Below, piece by piece: positions 41,401-53,938 of a DNA stretch of 64,000 nt. The stretch is from Wuchereria bancrofti (taxonomy: Eukaryota; Nematoda; Chromadorea; Rhabditida; Onchocercidae), in NCBI GenBank assembly GCA_005281725.1, contig SSBO01000009.1:6820303-6884302 (forward strand). The letters are read 5' to 3'. Within the stretch, counting starts at the first letter, position 1. Every line of letters begins with the position of its first letter. A program made the translations under genes and the position numbers. A model generated the notes under the pieces. That model ran no database searches and was not told where the DNA came from. It saw nothing but the letters and a program-made list of their open reading frames with translations.

Positions 41401-44400
41401 CTGTAAATGTTACCACTGCTTCACTTACTGGTGGAAGTGCAATTAGTTGGAATTTAACCGTTAAACCGATATATTTCCCAGTGATTACTAAAGTAGAAAG
41501 TTCTGACGACTCAAATATGAAAGTTATTAAGGGGATTGTTAATTATAATGAAAAAGTAAGTTCCTATTTCAAATGCTAATTATCACAACAAAAATAGTGA
41601 AAAAATAACATTAAATATTACCTAAATATTACTTTCCTAAAGCAAGCATAAATATATGCTTTAAATTAACTTAAGAGTAGTTATTTCTAAATTGTGAATA
41701 AGTTCGTTCAATTAATTACTTGTACTTTGTGACACTTTCTAGAGTGCTCTAGGAAGCCATTACAGCTTATCGGTGAGGTTCCGGTGGAAATGCTGGTTTA
41801 TCAGAACGGCGAGATGGTAGGAAATGCTTTAACAACAAGTACGGCCGATGGTCACTTTAACTTTGAACACTATCCATTCGATGAAACAATTTCGACATCA
41901 GTGGTGTGTTGTTATTTCTGTCTTCTCTGAATCATTGTTTTCGTTCATTTGTTGTTTATATTTCTTCTGAATTTGTTGTGTTGAATATTTTGCAATATTC
42001 TGTCTTGCCGACGAGAAATATTAGCGTAAATTTGATAAAGAAGATAAAGTAAAAATAAAGTGAGGATGAAATATCAACTGGGCAAAATGTATTAAGCAAT
42101 AGAAAGTAGGTCGACTAGTCGATCGTCAGGAGAAATAATCTTGGAATCATGGATTAATTTTAAAATCTTGTGTGTATTAGCTACCATTAGCATCACATAC
42201 TTCATTTACGTAATGATCGGTTTCAGGTTGTAGTGCATCCTGGTGCAGCAAAACTTAATACCACTACATCATCCAATAATGTAACGTGGGCTGCGTATAA
42301 ATTTGATATTAAGTATGCTCCTAAAATAAAAATGAAACCGGGCGCACAAATTGATGGAGAATATCAGATAAAAAATAAAGGCGGAGAAGTACTTCTAAAC
42401 TGTCAGTTCGAACTAATTATACCGCGTGATAAAATACAAATTGCGAAATACGAAAAGGTTTAGATTTTACTATGTTTTTTAAAACTAACTTTAGAACAGA
42501 AATGCTTAAGTGATTCCGGACAGATTACTGCAAGTTTTTGTTGGTAGAACATTATTCATTAATATTACTTCTTTTTTTGAAATTTTCTTTAATATTTTCT
42601 GATACTTGCAAATTTTTAGATAATAAAAGGTATAACGGTTGGTGAATCAAAGTCAATGAAAGTTACATTTGTTGCTGGTAGTACTCTCGATAACACTACT
42701 CTTATCCTTCAATTCAAGTGTATTAACACTCCCAGGAAACTTGTCAGGTCTGAAAATAAAGCATAATTTAATTCAATAAACCAACAATCAATTTGATTTG
42801 TTTTTTTAAGATTAACATTTGAAATTGTTTTGGTAGATGTACAGTTTAAGAAGTGTCAGGCATGTTTTTTGAAATCACTTAGACTTTAATTTAGGCAGCA
42901 AATAGAAGTTGACCGAAAAAGATTGACATTTGCATCATATCCACCGGAGATACTTGTTTCCATCCCACCACGAATGCCGCCCAAGATTATTACGGTTTCC
43001 TTGTTTATTCATTAATTTGTAGGAATTGTGAAGAAGAAATCTGTTCCCTTTTGTTCCAGTTTCCAAATTTATTTACTTTCCATTCATTATGTTATTGAAT
43101 TTAATCAGTTAGTTGCTTCCTTAAGTATTTCAGTTACTCACTTAATTTCACATCAGGTTAATATCATAAATAAAGAAGGCTATCGATTTGTTGCTGCACC
43201 ACGAATTTCTATTCGACCTGATCAAAGTCCTTTATTTTTGGTATCTACCAAACCACCGTTGCAAAATATCACAGAATTCAATAATCCAGAATCAATACTT
43301 GTACTCTTCCTCAGCTATCGACCGCTACCAATTGGAGCTCTAAATTGGACGATAGCTGGTGACCTGATTTTATTGGATGAAAATAAGGTGCTGTTGAATT
43401 GCAATAAAAACTGCAAATTTGTGGTTCTGTTTGAATAGAAGTGTAAAATAATTATAATACGCTTCTCTGTCAATACAATTCCAAATTTTGCAATTTGGAT
43501 TTGAATTTGGAATTAACAACATCGGCATCATCAGAGAAAATATTGTTTGAGCTGTGAAGATTGCTTATACAGATCATTTTAGTAATAGTAAAGTCTTCTA
43601 TGTTAGCATGCTGAAATTATTTTGTTCATGCATCAAACATCTTTTATAGGAACTATTTACGATAGAATATCGTAACTATGCTACTTCGGACTTATTTGAT
43701 TTTCAAATAACAGTAGTGGATGAATTGAGCGCATTAGATCCGACTCACATTGTCGATGATGCGGAGATAATACTCCGGAATGATATACTTGGCTATCATG
43801 ATAAGAGGCAGACAAAACCTGATGGTAATTGAAAATCATTGAATTTCCAAAAATACATAAACCAGAGGAGGGATTGGTTCAGATATCTTGATTAAAAGCA
43901 ATAGCGCAAAATTTTTTAACTTTTATAGTATTCCCTACTCTCTGCATACTGATGTTTCTTTTTGATGGCAGTCAATTCATTTACTTGAGATTGGTTCATA
44001 TTTTCTTGCAGAACCTGTTGTATTTTTCTCGATTATTGAAGGAACATATCAGCTTACTGTTGAATCTCCAACCCATGTATCGGTCACCTTGATAGTTCAG
44101 GTGTGCTTTGTCAAAGCCTGAAGTCTTGTTACAGAATGCAAAGATACTTCATGTGTCAAGTTAAAATTTTCAAACTTTTTGATTTATCTGACAATTTTAC
44201 CTAGTTAATAACAATCTGGAAATTCAATTTTAGCCATCATTTATTAATTCCTCACTAGCAGTATTTGTTCCAATTATTTCACCTTATTATCCAGTTGTTG
44301 AAGATGGAAGATTATCGGTAGAAGAAACTGATGAGCAACAAAAGGTAAACTCAAACTTTACTTTTTAAAAGTTTCAGTTTTCAATGACATGTTGAATTCC

Positions 44401-47400
44401 TGTTTTTCTCATTTGAATATATACATATATTATTTCTTTTAGCAACTAATTTTTATACTAATTTGAGTTACCTTATACTCATAATATTCGATGATCATGG
44501 CTGCTGAAATGTTTTAGAGGGATGAAAGTGATTTTCTTTTCACATCAATTTTTTCAGGTGCCGTTTCCTAAACTTCATTTTATACCATCTGCAATACTGC
44601 CACCTGTAAATGGTACAAAAGAAGTGAAATTGTTGATAAGAAGTGATTTGAGTGGTCCAAGTGATAATATCGCTGTTTTGCCCTCTGTTGAAATTCATGA
44701 AGAATATGTCCCCTTTACTTTTGCAACGGTTGGTTAATTTTTGTGCTTGAAAATCTGAGTTATGTACAGGGAAGCAAATAAATTTGTGGACGTAAATTAC
44801 TTTAATTGAATCTTGAATTAAAAAAAGAGATATGTTTTAGTCAGTACGAAACGAAAATGAATGAATTTTACAGGATGATCTCAGGAATGGACTAGGACGG
44901 GGTGACGGTTACTATATGAAGTGCAAGCTATCACGTGTGTCAAATCAGGCAAGGAGAACAGCTCCATGTACTGTTTTTGCCTTGCAGATTCCATATATTT
45001 ATATGGTGTCAGCTTCGATATCAAATTATGCACGGAATGTTATGATATTGGCTGATAACAGGCATAAGCAAGATGATAAAGTTCATCTCTGCGAAGGTAT
45101 TTTTGAATTTTTAAAATTCATAACAGCAAAACTGATCCAAGACCACTTGCTTCTTAAACTTTTAAAACTTCCTTGCCTTTCCAGAATTCTGTCGTACAAA
45201 TTTATTGTTTAAGTGTTTTCATCAGAATGTTGATAAATACGCCTCTTACAGTTGAAATCGCCCTAAGGTAATTATTCTAATAATCACTGACAAATTAAAC
45301 AGATTAACTTTTTATACCTTTTGGTGACTTCAGTTGGTCTGCAAAGTGCAATCAAAGAAGTGTCTGTTTGGACTAAAAGTACTATTTACTGCAATTGCGC
45401 AATAAAGACGAAGAAACGCTGTCGTAGACAATATATTTCTGCATCAACTTGTGGCAGTGCGTGGAAATATATTCCGGATGATACAGTATCGCTGCAAACC
45501 ACAGCAATGTTCATTGTATTGATTGCGGAATGTCATACGGCTGGGGTCGATTTTCATAAAATCAGACAATTTCTTGCGTAAATTTTGCAATAATTTTCAA
45601 TAAGAATAATTTGAACTATTGAATTTTGAAAACGAATACAATGTTAGGAAGTCGATTGGATTTTTAAATTATTTTTCTCTTGAAGTCTCAAAGCTTATAA
45701 AAATTAAGTCTATTGCAGACAGTTGCTTAAAAAGAAAATTCTTATGCCTCTAATTTTGACATTGAATTAATTCGTATAGATGTGTTTCTTTACTGGACAG
45801 TCATTGTCCGATATCACAGCAGCGATCTTTCACTAAAAATAAATCCTCATGGGAAAGTCAACAACGAACACAGTTCTTTGACCAGGTAATTGAGTTTTAA
45901 TCAGATAGTATGATATTCTCGCATTTTCTGTTAAAATATAATTCATGAACAATTGAATTATTTCAACCAGTGTGCTGTTATCCATTCAATTTAATATCAA
46001 TCCCCATCTTAGTGTAATCAAATAAGTTTCTTTTAAGTACAAGAAAAGTTAAATACCCTGTTTGATTAAATAATCTGAATTGAGCAGACTAATATTTTTT
46101 TCTTATTTTTCGTAATTTTCTTCTTATTCCCAATTTTCAAAAAGCACTAGATATGCGTGGCAGAGACATGTTTTCATTTTTGAATTGCAAAATTTCCAAG
46201 ATTTCAGCTTGCCATGGCCAGCGAACGGGCAGATGAGATATTGCAGAAATATTTTCCGATGCTGAAAGTGATAGCATCACAAACTGTAGATGTAATTGCC
46301 TTGTACAAGGACTTTTTTGAACGGCTCAATGTTAGTGTGCTTAATATTTATGTAATCGAAAAGTACTACCAATTCTTGGCAAGTAAGCCTATGATGAAAA
46401 GAGCTGTAATTTGGTATATTGAAGAGAATCTCCGTATACGACATATAATATTCTCTGTATGACCATGAAATCGGATCCATGTAATGTTTAACAGATGAAC
46501 TAGGAAACTTGAAGACGAAAGGAACAACCTATTTGGTCAAGCTTTCCTTCATTATGAGCTCATTTTCTTCTGGTTAAAAATAAAATTAGGGACATGTAGG
46601 ACGTGACACTTTCTGCTTGGGCTGATTCCATTCCTCTCATTTCATGCTTCAGTTTTGATTTCTTCATTATCCTTTCTTTTCTTGTTTTACATCCAGCCGT
46701 TGTTGCCCATCACACTAATTCCAATAAAAGTTGCTTATGAGCGATACCTTGTTATATCATAAGAAGCTGCACTTTTATTCATAAAATTTAATTCAAAGAA
46801 GTAACGAAAAGAGGAAATTTATAGTTTCAGAATTTTTTTGTAGTAATGCTACTTCAGATCTTACTACCATTCAAGTATTTCGAAGAAATTAATAATAGAC
46901 AGTGGTTCGATAACTTTTTTGAGAGCATATCCGAATCATCGGAAAGTGGACTAGCAATCAGTGGAACCGAATTCAAAAAATTAAAAGGTGAATTTTAATT
47001 CTGAATGGGATAAAATCAAATTAAATTGAGTGAGTGTATCTAACAGTTTCAAAACATCAACATCAATTGATTTTGATCATTTAAAACACTTGCTTTTTTT
47101 TTTTGAACTAAATTTGTCACGCTTCACTTTATTTAAGACGAGAAAGGAGGCTCAATTTTGGCCCTCCGTTGGAACTCTACAGTTACCGAATGGACTATAA
47201 CACCGAGTGCTTCTTTGAAAGCAAACTTTTTGGGAATGAAATTTGCAGACACTCGAGAACTGATTATTAGCTCGGATCGATTGAAAACACTCGCAAGACA
47301 GGTACGTCTCTTTGCGGCGAGCAATTCAAAAAAACTATGTGAATGGGAAAGGTGAAAAATTAAAAATAGTGGAACAATAATAAGATACAAAAGATAAAAT

Positions 47401-50400
47401 GAATTTTAGTACGGTGCTGCTAATCCATTCACTTTGCTTCACGATTACATGGGAAAGTTGTTGTCGTGGCATTCGGAGAATATGTCTGATTCACAGCAAA
47501 CTTTGACGCCTGGAAATAGTTATGACGACATTTGCGCCTATGCTTACAGTCTGATAACGCCCGAAAAACCATATGAAAACAGTGAATTTCATATTAGATT
47601 AAAAGTGGCTAACAAAAAGGTTTGAAATTAAATATATACAGTCTAAAACAATGATATTTGAACTAATTTTTCATTAATGTAAAAGTAATCTCATACAATG
47701 TGTTTGACGTGCTGTACAACTCAGGAAATTGTTCATTAAGTGTTTGGGTGTTCTTGGCAATTAGCAACAATTAGCTGATAGAACACATCTTCAACATACT
47801 CAAATAACCGGAATTTTCAAATAATTTTTCTTTCAGAATGAACCGCTAGAATCTGTCAAAGTAACATTAGAAATTATTCAAAGTCATGCTAGCACAGTAT
47901 CAAGTGGTGACACAACGCCCATACAATTTCGGATTAGACTAGTCATGTTAAATGGAATTGGCAGCATTGATCGCGCTTCGAAACTGCCACCAAATGCATC
48001 ATTTGTCGTAAACTGGAACCTGAAGCCGGTCAAAAATGTGCGGTTGATCCGTGAAGTTGAATATCAGGTATGCTATTAATAGTAAAAATTAGATAATAAT
48101 AATCGGGCATCGAGCACAAAAAGTAAAATAAAAAGACGGATAAAAAACTTTCTGATTCATAAACGTTTCGAAATAAGCTCATCAAAATATTTTAATTATG
48201 CGTTGGAAAGTAATAACATGATGCCTAAAAGCTGTTTAATTATTGGTCAGGTTAATACATATTATTATATACATGGTTGTTCTTGAATTCCCACCTGGAG
48301 TTTTTTATTTATCAAGTTTCACTACTTATCTAGTTACTGCAACATTTCCATTCGATACTAGCATTTTTGTAAGAATCTAATTTCAAAAAATCATATCATT
48401 TTTGATAGAACAACTTTAACTGACTTAGTTCTAGGCAATTTTTTTAGGCAATTTTGATTTTGAAATTTACTCAAAATGGTCACAGAAGCGTGCAACGAAT
48501 AGCAACACAGACTATTGTACTTCAACCTCGACCATCGCTGAAAATTTATTACTTCATCTCAAACTCAGCACTTTCGGAAAGTACGAAAAACTCAAATGTT
48601 TCTCTGCCCACATTTAACATGATGATAGCTTTTATGAACACAGGGTATGTTATGTTTTAGTTGTGCTTTGAAATGGCGTACGTTGCATGCAAGTTGTTTT
48701 GCACATTGTGGTATTGCAGCATGAACTAGCTACTCTCATAAGTCAAATTACTCACTTCATCTTCCTCCTACACTTTGCTTTGGTTGAGAAACAGGCAACC
48801 AAAAAAGATAATTGAAGTTTTTTTTAACAACCACCAAATTATTTAAATATCTAATAGCTAGATTATGTGAGTGAAAGCAGTCTATGTCTAATAGATGTGA
48901 AAAAACCATTAGCTTTGATTCAAGAGGTGCTTGAGACCGGAAGTTGTGAGAGTTAAAAACATACGTCCGAGATCAAAATAAATTATAATTTAAGAACAAT
49001 GAAGAATTTATAATTTTCACAATTCCAGTTATTCGAATCTCAAAAACATCAAAGTGGAAGAAATCCGAATATCGATATTGTCGGAGGATAATGTGGAAAA
49101 TCTTATACCTTATCAAATCAGTGGTGTTATCAGTGGTAGTGGCATTGAAGACAGAATTCTTTCCGACTTGCACTTCATAATTGCAAATATTGAGTCCGGG
49201 AAAACTGTTAATGTTATGTACAATATCTCGACTAATTTCGAACAGGCAAAATTTACTTTTAATTCATTAGTCGTCCGCAATAACTTGAATGTTATAACAT
49301 TTTGTTTTTGATAATTTACAAAGTGAATAACACATTTATCAGTTCTAATTTGAGCTGAATATTTCCGATGTTATGATAGTTTCATTTTTATTATATCATA
49401 TTGTAAAAAAAAATTTTAGTATTAAAATGTTAAAAAGAATGCTTTATAAAAAAGGCATATTTGAATTGTTTGTAGAAAATAGTAATTCGTGACTTCAAAA
49501 TGACGACTTCGATGAATGGAGAACTTATTGAACTTGAAGATACTCAAACATTTACTATCCAACAGTTTATTTCATCAACCAAATTTCTGGTTTCAGCTCA
49601 TACAGATCCAGCTTTATTGTTTTATTATGATGCGCAAAAGGCGGTAATGCGTACCACTACGCCTTTAACCTTTCCTAGAGTAATTTTTTTTCTTTTTTTT
49701 TGGTTCGTTTAGAAATGACTTACTATTCTTTCATCAAATGTTTTAACTCCAAGTTGTTTTGAAAGGACTAAGTAATTATTCTTGAGATATATCTCTTTCG
49801 AATGCAATTTTTCTAATATCAACAAATATTCAAGTCGTTTCGTGTCAAAAAAGAAAATTTCAGGTGGAAGAAAAAAGTGGTAACAGTGACGGGAAGCCGT
49901 TTCGGCAACAGATTGCATCATTTCGACTCAATGAATCACAGCAACAACTTACATCATTTTACGGACGGATTCCGTATCCAATTGATTTAGAACACGACTT
50001 CGAAGTACTGCGACTAAATCAAATTGGTAAAAATGGTGCGCTAAGGCTAGTCGACCCGCGACATGTTTGGACTTCAAATACTGATCCGGTAAATCATTTT
50101 CTCAAAAATGGTTCCACTGCACAGCCTCAGTGATTTATGTTAGCTATGTGAAAATGATTGACAGAAATGTGATATTGAATATATTATGAAAAACGAAACT
50201 GGAATATATCATAAAGAATGGTCTCACATAACATGAGAAGGTTTGCTTAAATATATCTCGATTTTTTTATAATCTTGGAATCAGGTATCTCTGCTGTTTG
50301 CTTGATTTCATCAAAATCTTTGATGCATAGTTTTGACAGGAAATCAAATGCTGTTGTATTTTGTCTTGTATATTGTTACTAGAATTAAACTGTATAGAAT

Positions 50401-52733
50401 AGCGGTTGTCAGTTGCTTTCTGTATGTTGAATCGCTAACGACCATACCTTTTGTTTGTTTGAGGTCTGATAAACATCGCAACATATCATCGACAAAAAAA
50501 AGCATGAACAGAAGAATGCTACTTCATAGACATTTCGAAAAACGGTAGCACAGGTAAAAAAAGGATAGGATATAAGAAAATAATTCACGATAACAGGAAA
50601 TTTAACAAAATATATAAATGTTTTAGGAATTTGTCCATTTTATCGATGATAATCCATCAGCAGCATCTGAATCAATCGAGTACGAAATTATTTATGGTAA
50701 TGCTGAGCTATTTCTTCGTCCGCGTTTCGAATTTCCTATTTACAATGTTCCACTTGTAACTGAAAATTGGCCACATGTTGGCGACGAGATCGCCCGCATT
50801 CAGGCTACTTCTCCAAGTCAATCATCTATTCGTTACGAACTTTATTCAAATTCCGGTGAAATGGATGATTATTTCAGCATAAACCCAAAAACCGGTTCGA
50901 TTTACTTTATATATGTATTAATTAAACAAATTGGAAGTAATGATTATGTACGTACTTGAATGAGTAGTTGAAGACATTACTTTCATTCAATTTTACTTGT
51001 TTCGAGGTCTGATTCGATTCTATTATATATTGGACCAAAATTGAACCTTGACTCATTCCTTCTCAATCTGGTCCCTAAAAATTCTTAAATTAAATTAAAA
51101 TCTAGAGTGGTGGCTGATACTGAAACAGCAGTATCAGCCACCTTAAAACTTATAATATTTTCAGGTGTTATAATCTTAAGGAAAGAAATTCTACCTGCGG
51201 AAATAGAAAAAAGTTATTGTACCACTGTTCGTGCAATTGATGATCATGGGCGTTCTGAGACAACTGCAGTGACCATTGGATTCGATAGTTTTGTCAGGGA
51301 ATGTCATAAAATCGACAACTTTAATGGCCTTCAACCTCTCAGATACATTCCTTCTCAATTTCATCCCTCAAAATCTGTCACAGGAATCATTGTAACCAAA
51401 AATGTTACTTCAGAAATACCGAAATCATATGCCACAGCTCCTTCGCTCTCATCAACTTTACCTTCAACAACAGCGAAAACCGATCGAGAAGCAAATGGTA
51501 GATATCGAGTAATGCCTTTAGTAACAAGGAGACACGGATATACGAAATTGATAGCCACACAATCAGTTTCTGATTCTAATCACAAATCCGCCTTAACTTT
51601 AGATTCGAGCAATCATTTGCAACTCTCCTCAACTGCTGCTTCTGTCTCCAGAACAAACTCTGAACCATATTCAAGCGTTTTTCTTGGCACAACAAGTACC
51701 AGTGGTGATACTACAGAAGGAGATCTAAATGACGTTTTTTTCTCTACTGGATTTGGCACTAATGAAATGGTATTTAAAACTGATGGCACCATCAACAGTG
51801 TTAGGTTCTCGACAGGTAAGCCATATGAGACACGTATAATTGGAGGTGCCAAGGAAAGTAGTACATTATTGTCCCGTAAAGAAATTCATGGCGGATCCGA
51901 TAGAACTAATGGGGGAGAAATTACATGGAGTGATAGCTTTAGTTCTGGAAGTAGAGATGCGAAAATTTTTAACGAACGAAAAAATAAACTGTGGTATAGC
52001 ACCAATCAACGAAATGATCCTTTCAGCACGATCACAACCAATCCATATAGTATATTTATTAGAACCAATCAAACCTCTATTTCGCCTGTTTCTTTTACAT
52101 TTATTAATGGTGATACAGCTCATAGCTCCAAAACTACCGAACACTCTGATATCAGATTGCTTACTGAGAAAGATGTATCAAACGAAATTTCTAAAGAAGT
52201 TCCAAAATTTCACCCCTTATTTTCAACTCAAGCCCAACTGAAAAAGGTCTATTTCCCTTGGCTGTACTGGTACATACGACATTAGTATCCAATCATTTAA
52301 TCACCCACTATACGGAATCAACCTACAGTTCCAGCACTACAAACATTATCTACTTTTATTCTCTAATAGTAATCTAGAAGCAAAGTTGCCATCTTCAGAA
52401 AATAATGGGAAAGTAACCATTACAGGTGTAACACGGAATGATGGTTCGCATAACTATCAGTCTCAGATGACGTCGTCCCACAAAAGCACATATGCTCCTA
52501 CTCCGCGAATTACAGAACTCTCAGGACAAGATAATAGCGAAGAAGAAAAGCCGAATATTCAGTCTACAACTAAAATTCCATCTTCTGGTGAAATATTTGT
52601 GGATTACGAGGACAAAGAAAATATCTCAGAGATCGCTTGCCGCCTGAAAGATACACAACCTATTTGGAGTCTTATTTGTGATCTTAGCAAAACATCAAGT
52701 AGGAAGAGTACTGAAAACAAAAAGTTAGAGTAA
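29432..52733 (+). CDS. Giant secreted beta-helix/EGF/cadherin-like protein
   Basis: One long chain of about 50 exons, nearly all with GT-AG limits and compatible phases, runs on the plus strand. Order of modules: signal peptide (exon at 29432-29480, then 29914-29982), parallel beta-helix repeats (31019-37056), EGF modules (37313-40517), beta-rich extracellular segments (40836-50088), a cadherin-like repeat (50627-51290) and a Ser/Thr-rich tail ending at 52733. By my reading the protein has about 3,200 residues. I see no membrane segment near the C-terminus, so it should be secreted into matrix or cuticle-facing space. I do not recognise an orthologue by name. The beta-helix part, with its N-Y/W-W-G motifs, recalls the Bark beetle/Anakonda proteins of septate junctions, but those have other domains (scavenger receptor, lectin, membrane anchor). 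A role in adhesion or matrix is inference. Least certain are the exons between 30100 and 31020, the 33677-33746 exon, and the junction after 45545. Confidence 0.75.
29704..29743. repeat. Perfect 17-bp hairpin in intron 1 of the giant gene
   Basis: GAAATTATCCAATAAAT (29704-29720) is exactly complementary to 29727-29743 with a 6-base loop TGTTAT. It lies between the first two coding exons. Confidence 0.85.
31019..37056 (+). other. Parallel beta-helix module of the giant protein
   Basis: Exons 31019-31151, 31240-31332, 31506-31672, 31958-32044, 32187-32452, 32592-32875, 33024-33232, 33426-33518, 33677-33746, 33992-34099, 34288-34377, 34731-34965, 35211-35292, 35492-35698, 35781-35978, 36064-36306 and 36996-37056. 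The region starts with the cap-like block SPYRISKNITVHAEQVLKIH followed by GTDITF and GIIVHGILQIVGTKYDPVML, and a second such start occurs at 33992-34377 (GIIVFGVLHLLGQQNHPILL). Asn-rich turns (NNNDNGL, NNKDGIS, SNGQHGL) recur at about 20-25 residues, and NYWGT (33426 exon) and DWNYWK (36996 exon) close the two halves. So there are two tandem beta-helix domains of similar plan, suggesting internal duplication. Confidence 0.75.
32453..32560 (+). pseudogene. Decayed partial copy of the next exon, in the intron
   Basis: Intron sequence from about 32456 to 32552 matches exon 32592-32875 (its part at about 32625-32735) almost base for base, for example GATTGCCGTTGGCGGA and GGTGGGATTGCTTTTCGAGA. 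It lacks 14 bases (AGCAATTTGCATTT) and has a few substitutions, and it diverges at its right end. The 14-base loss breaks the frame, so it is not a usable exon. It is a local tandem duplication that starts right at the donor of the preceding exon. Confidence 0.85.
37313..40517 (+). other. EGF-like modules of the giant protein
   Basis: Exons 37313-37402, 37530-37769, 38099-38387, 38962-39120, 40076-40250 and 40410-40517. Repeated C-x-x-x-G-x-C-x...C-x-C patterns form about six to eight EGF-like units, e.g. CSRNGHCVAPNVCKC, CTGHGTCVSLNECDC, CNNHGLCIDNACVC, CSGSGTCVRPQMCEC. They lack the D-x-N/D-E start of calcium-binding EGF. Between units at 38962-40250 lies a segment (VLPTAAGIHQKGENILVYG ... 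GSTASDG ... VRCTIPG) that resembles an IPT/TIG-type Ig-like fold. After it one further EGF-like unit (CNQAECKGYCIGAICVC) ends the block. A basic KR pair precedes the first EGF unit and might be a cleavage site. Confidence 0.8.
40836..50088 (+). other. Beta-rich extracellular segments of the giant protein
   Basis: Exons 40836-40934, 41295-41555, 41766-41903, 42227-42457, 42620-42747, 42895-42994, 43157-43387, 43650-43824, 44012-44100, 44234-44344, 44558-44728, 44874-45096, 45334-45545, 45820-45885, 46208-46330, 46858-46987, 47138-47301, 47410-47619, 47837-48067, 48448-48644, 49029-49269, 49476-49679 and 49864-50088. The first part has carboxypeptidase-regulatory/CNA-B-like phrasing (KGIVNYNEKLIGEVPVEMLV ... 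TADGHFNF). Later exons alternate hydrophobic and polar residues as in Ig-like folds, with N-glycosylation sequons. One Cys-rich patch (YCNCAIKTKKRC, 45334 exon) precedes a helical patch (46208 and 46858 exons). I cannot assign further domain names by eye. Confidence 0.6.
41043..41068 (+). mobile_element. LTR-end fragment in an intron
   Basis: TGTCGCGAATTTCAATATCG matches the first 20 bases of the solo LTR at 26527 exactly, and the next five differ at one base. Similarity then stops. It lies in the intron 40935-41294 of the giant gene. Probably the remnant of a related LTR insertion. Confidence 0.6.
50627..51290 (+). other. Cadherin-like repeat of the giant protein
   Basis: Exon 50627-50894 ends ...YFSINPKTG and exon 51165 onward starts VIILRKEILPAEIEKSYC; together they make a cadherin repeat: YNVPLVTENWPHVGDEIARI, then F-SINPKTG-VI-L, then TTVRAIDDHGRSETTAVTI. 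The DHGR version of D-x-G/A and the partly lost acidic sites suggest weak or no calcium binding. The donor at 50895 (GTTCGA) is weak, but no other choice keeps the fold. Confidence 0.7.
51109..51142. repeat. Perfect 14-bp hairpin just before an acceptor
   Basis: GGTGGCTGATACTG (51109-51122) pairs exactly with 51129-51142 across a 6-base loop AAACAG. It is in the intron 50895-51164, ending 22 bases before the exon. Confidence 0.9.
51291..52733 (+). other. Ser/Thr-rich tail of the giant protein
   Basis: The rest of exon 51165-52269 and the last exon 52370-52733 encode about 460 residues rich in Ser, Thr and Asn with many N-x-S/T sequons, typical of a mucin-like extended segment. The tail ends in ...STENKKLE and a TAA stop. 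No hydrophobic stretch long enough for a membrane span is seen. The donor is TG|GTACAT at 52270 and the acceptor ATAG at 52369, keeping phase 2. Confidence 0.6.
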
Positions 52734-53938
52734 ATTTTGCAAATAAAAAATTTGTAGTACCGAAACTTATTTGTTTTGATAAGAGATTCTCTGAGAACTT
52801 ACTTATTTGTATTCTTGTTGTGCCTTTAAATGCTACTTTGATCTATTACTCTTATTGCCACTGATGAATTTTGTTTGCATAAGATTTTTAACAATAAAGA
52901 TGTCAAACAAGAGAAAAAATTAATGCGAAAAGTAGCGATATTTCTTCAGTACGTAATGGAGTTAAGCAAGATTATCTTTAATTATAAATGCGGAAAAGAT
53001 GACATGTACTATCCCATACTTCATAGATGTCAAAAGGATAAAAAAAATAACTAATGAAGCTGAGGTATGACAATACGTGGATTTCACTTAAGTAGATAAT
53101 AGTAGATAACAGTAAACTGTATAATAAGTGTATTTTCTTGTTAAGAACATTATGCCCGGTAAATTTTTTATCTCACTTTCAAAACATGAAAGTTGGGCAT
53201 TCCTTGATAATTGTTGGATCACTGCTAGAAAATTCAAAATATACCTCAATATCCTTCTGTGTTCTCAACGGTAGCCAAACTGCTTTGTTTAATGCTTTAA
53301 GAATATGACAGTAAAAATAGTTCAGAAAATAAAATTCACAGAAAATAAAATTCTTTTGCTTTCAAGTGATGTCTTTGAGATTATATAAACATTCGTAATT
53401 CATCTTTACTTCAGCAATAAATTTAATTTGATATTATACCCATTTTTAAAAAATTTAAATATTCTATTTGACAACACTTTGGTAATTTAAACAATTAAAA
53501 AATATGTGGAATAAATTTTAAAAAAATATGAATAATAAATGGTAAACCACCAATAATGCTTAATCATTCAAAAACGAATTTCAATTGACAGCTTATTCAT
53601 TTTCATAGCTATGATCTTTTCTGCACAAGTAACATATTTTTTAGTTAGAATAGTAGGTTTTATAAACATAAACCATTAACAACTGGTTAATGACTTCAAA
53701 CTTATTTTTACTGCAAAAATATTCTTTGATTGATTTTAGATTCATTAGACATACCATATTTTTCTTTCAAGTGGCATGTATTTGGTGATAAAATGATAGC
53801 CATTGATATTATTTAATTTTTCAGCTCATTTTTACTTAAAAAATGAAATAAAGTTTTCCGCTTAGAATTTCATTCATTTTTGTCACATATTCTTCTGCAA
53901 TGAAAAATTTTAAATCTCATACAAATTTTATTAATGAA
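52734..53938. other. Intergenic, AT-rich
   Basis: No supported gene. It includes a short duplication (CAGAAAATAAAATTC twice, near 53324 and 53339). Confidence 0.5.
52742..52747 (+). terminator. Poly(A) signal of the giant gene
   Basis: AATAAA starts 9 bases after the stop codon. Confidence 0.7.

Noticed and set aside
51840..52241. 133-codon open frame in another phase
   Set aside because: Shadow of the large Ser/Thr-rich exon of the giant gene.
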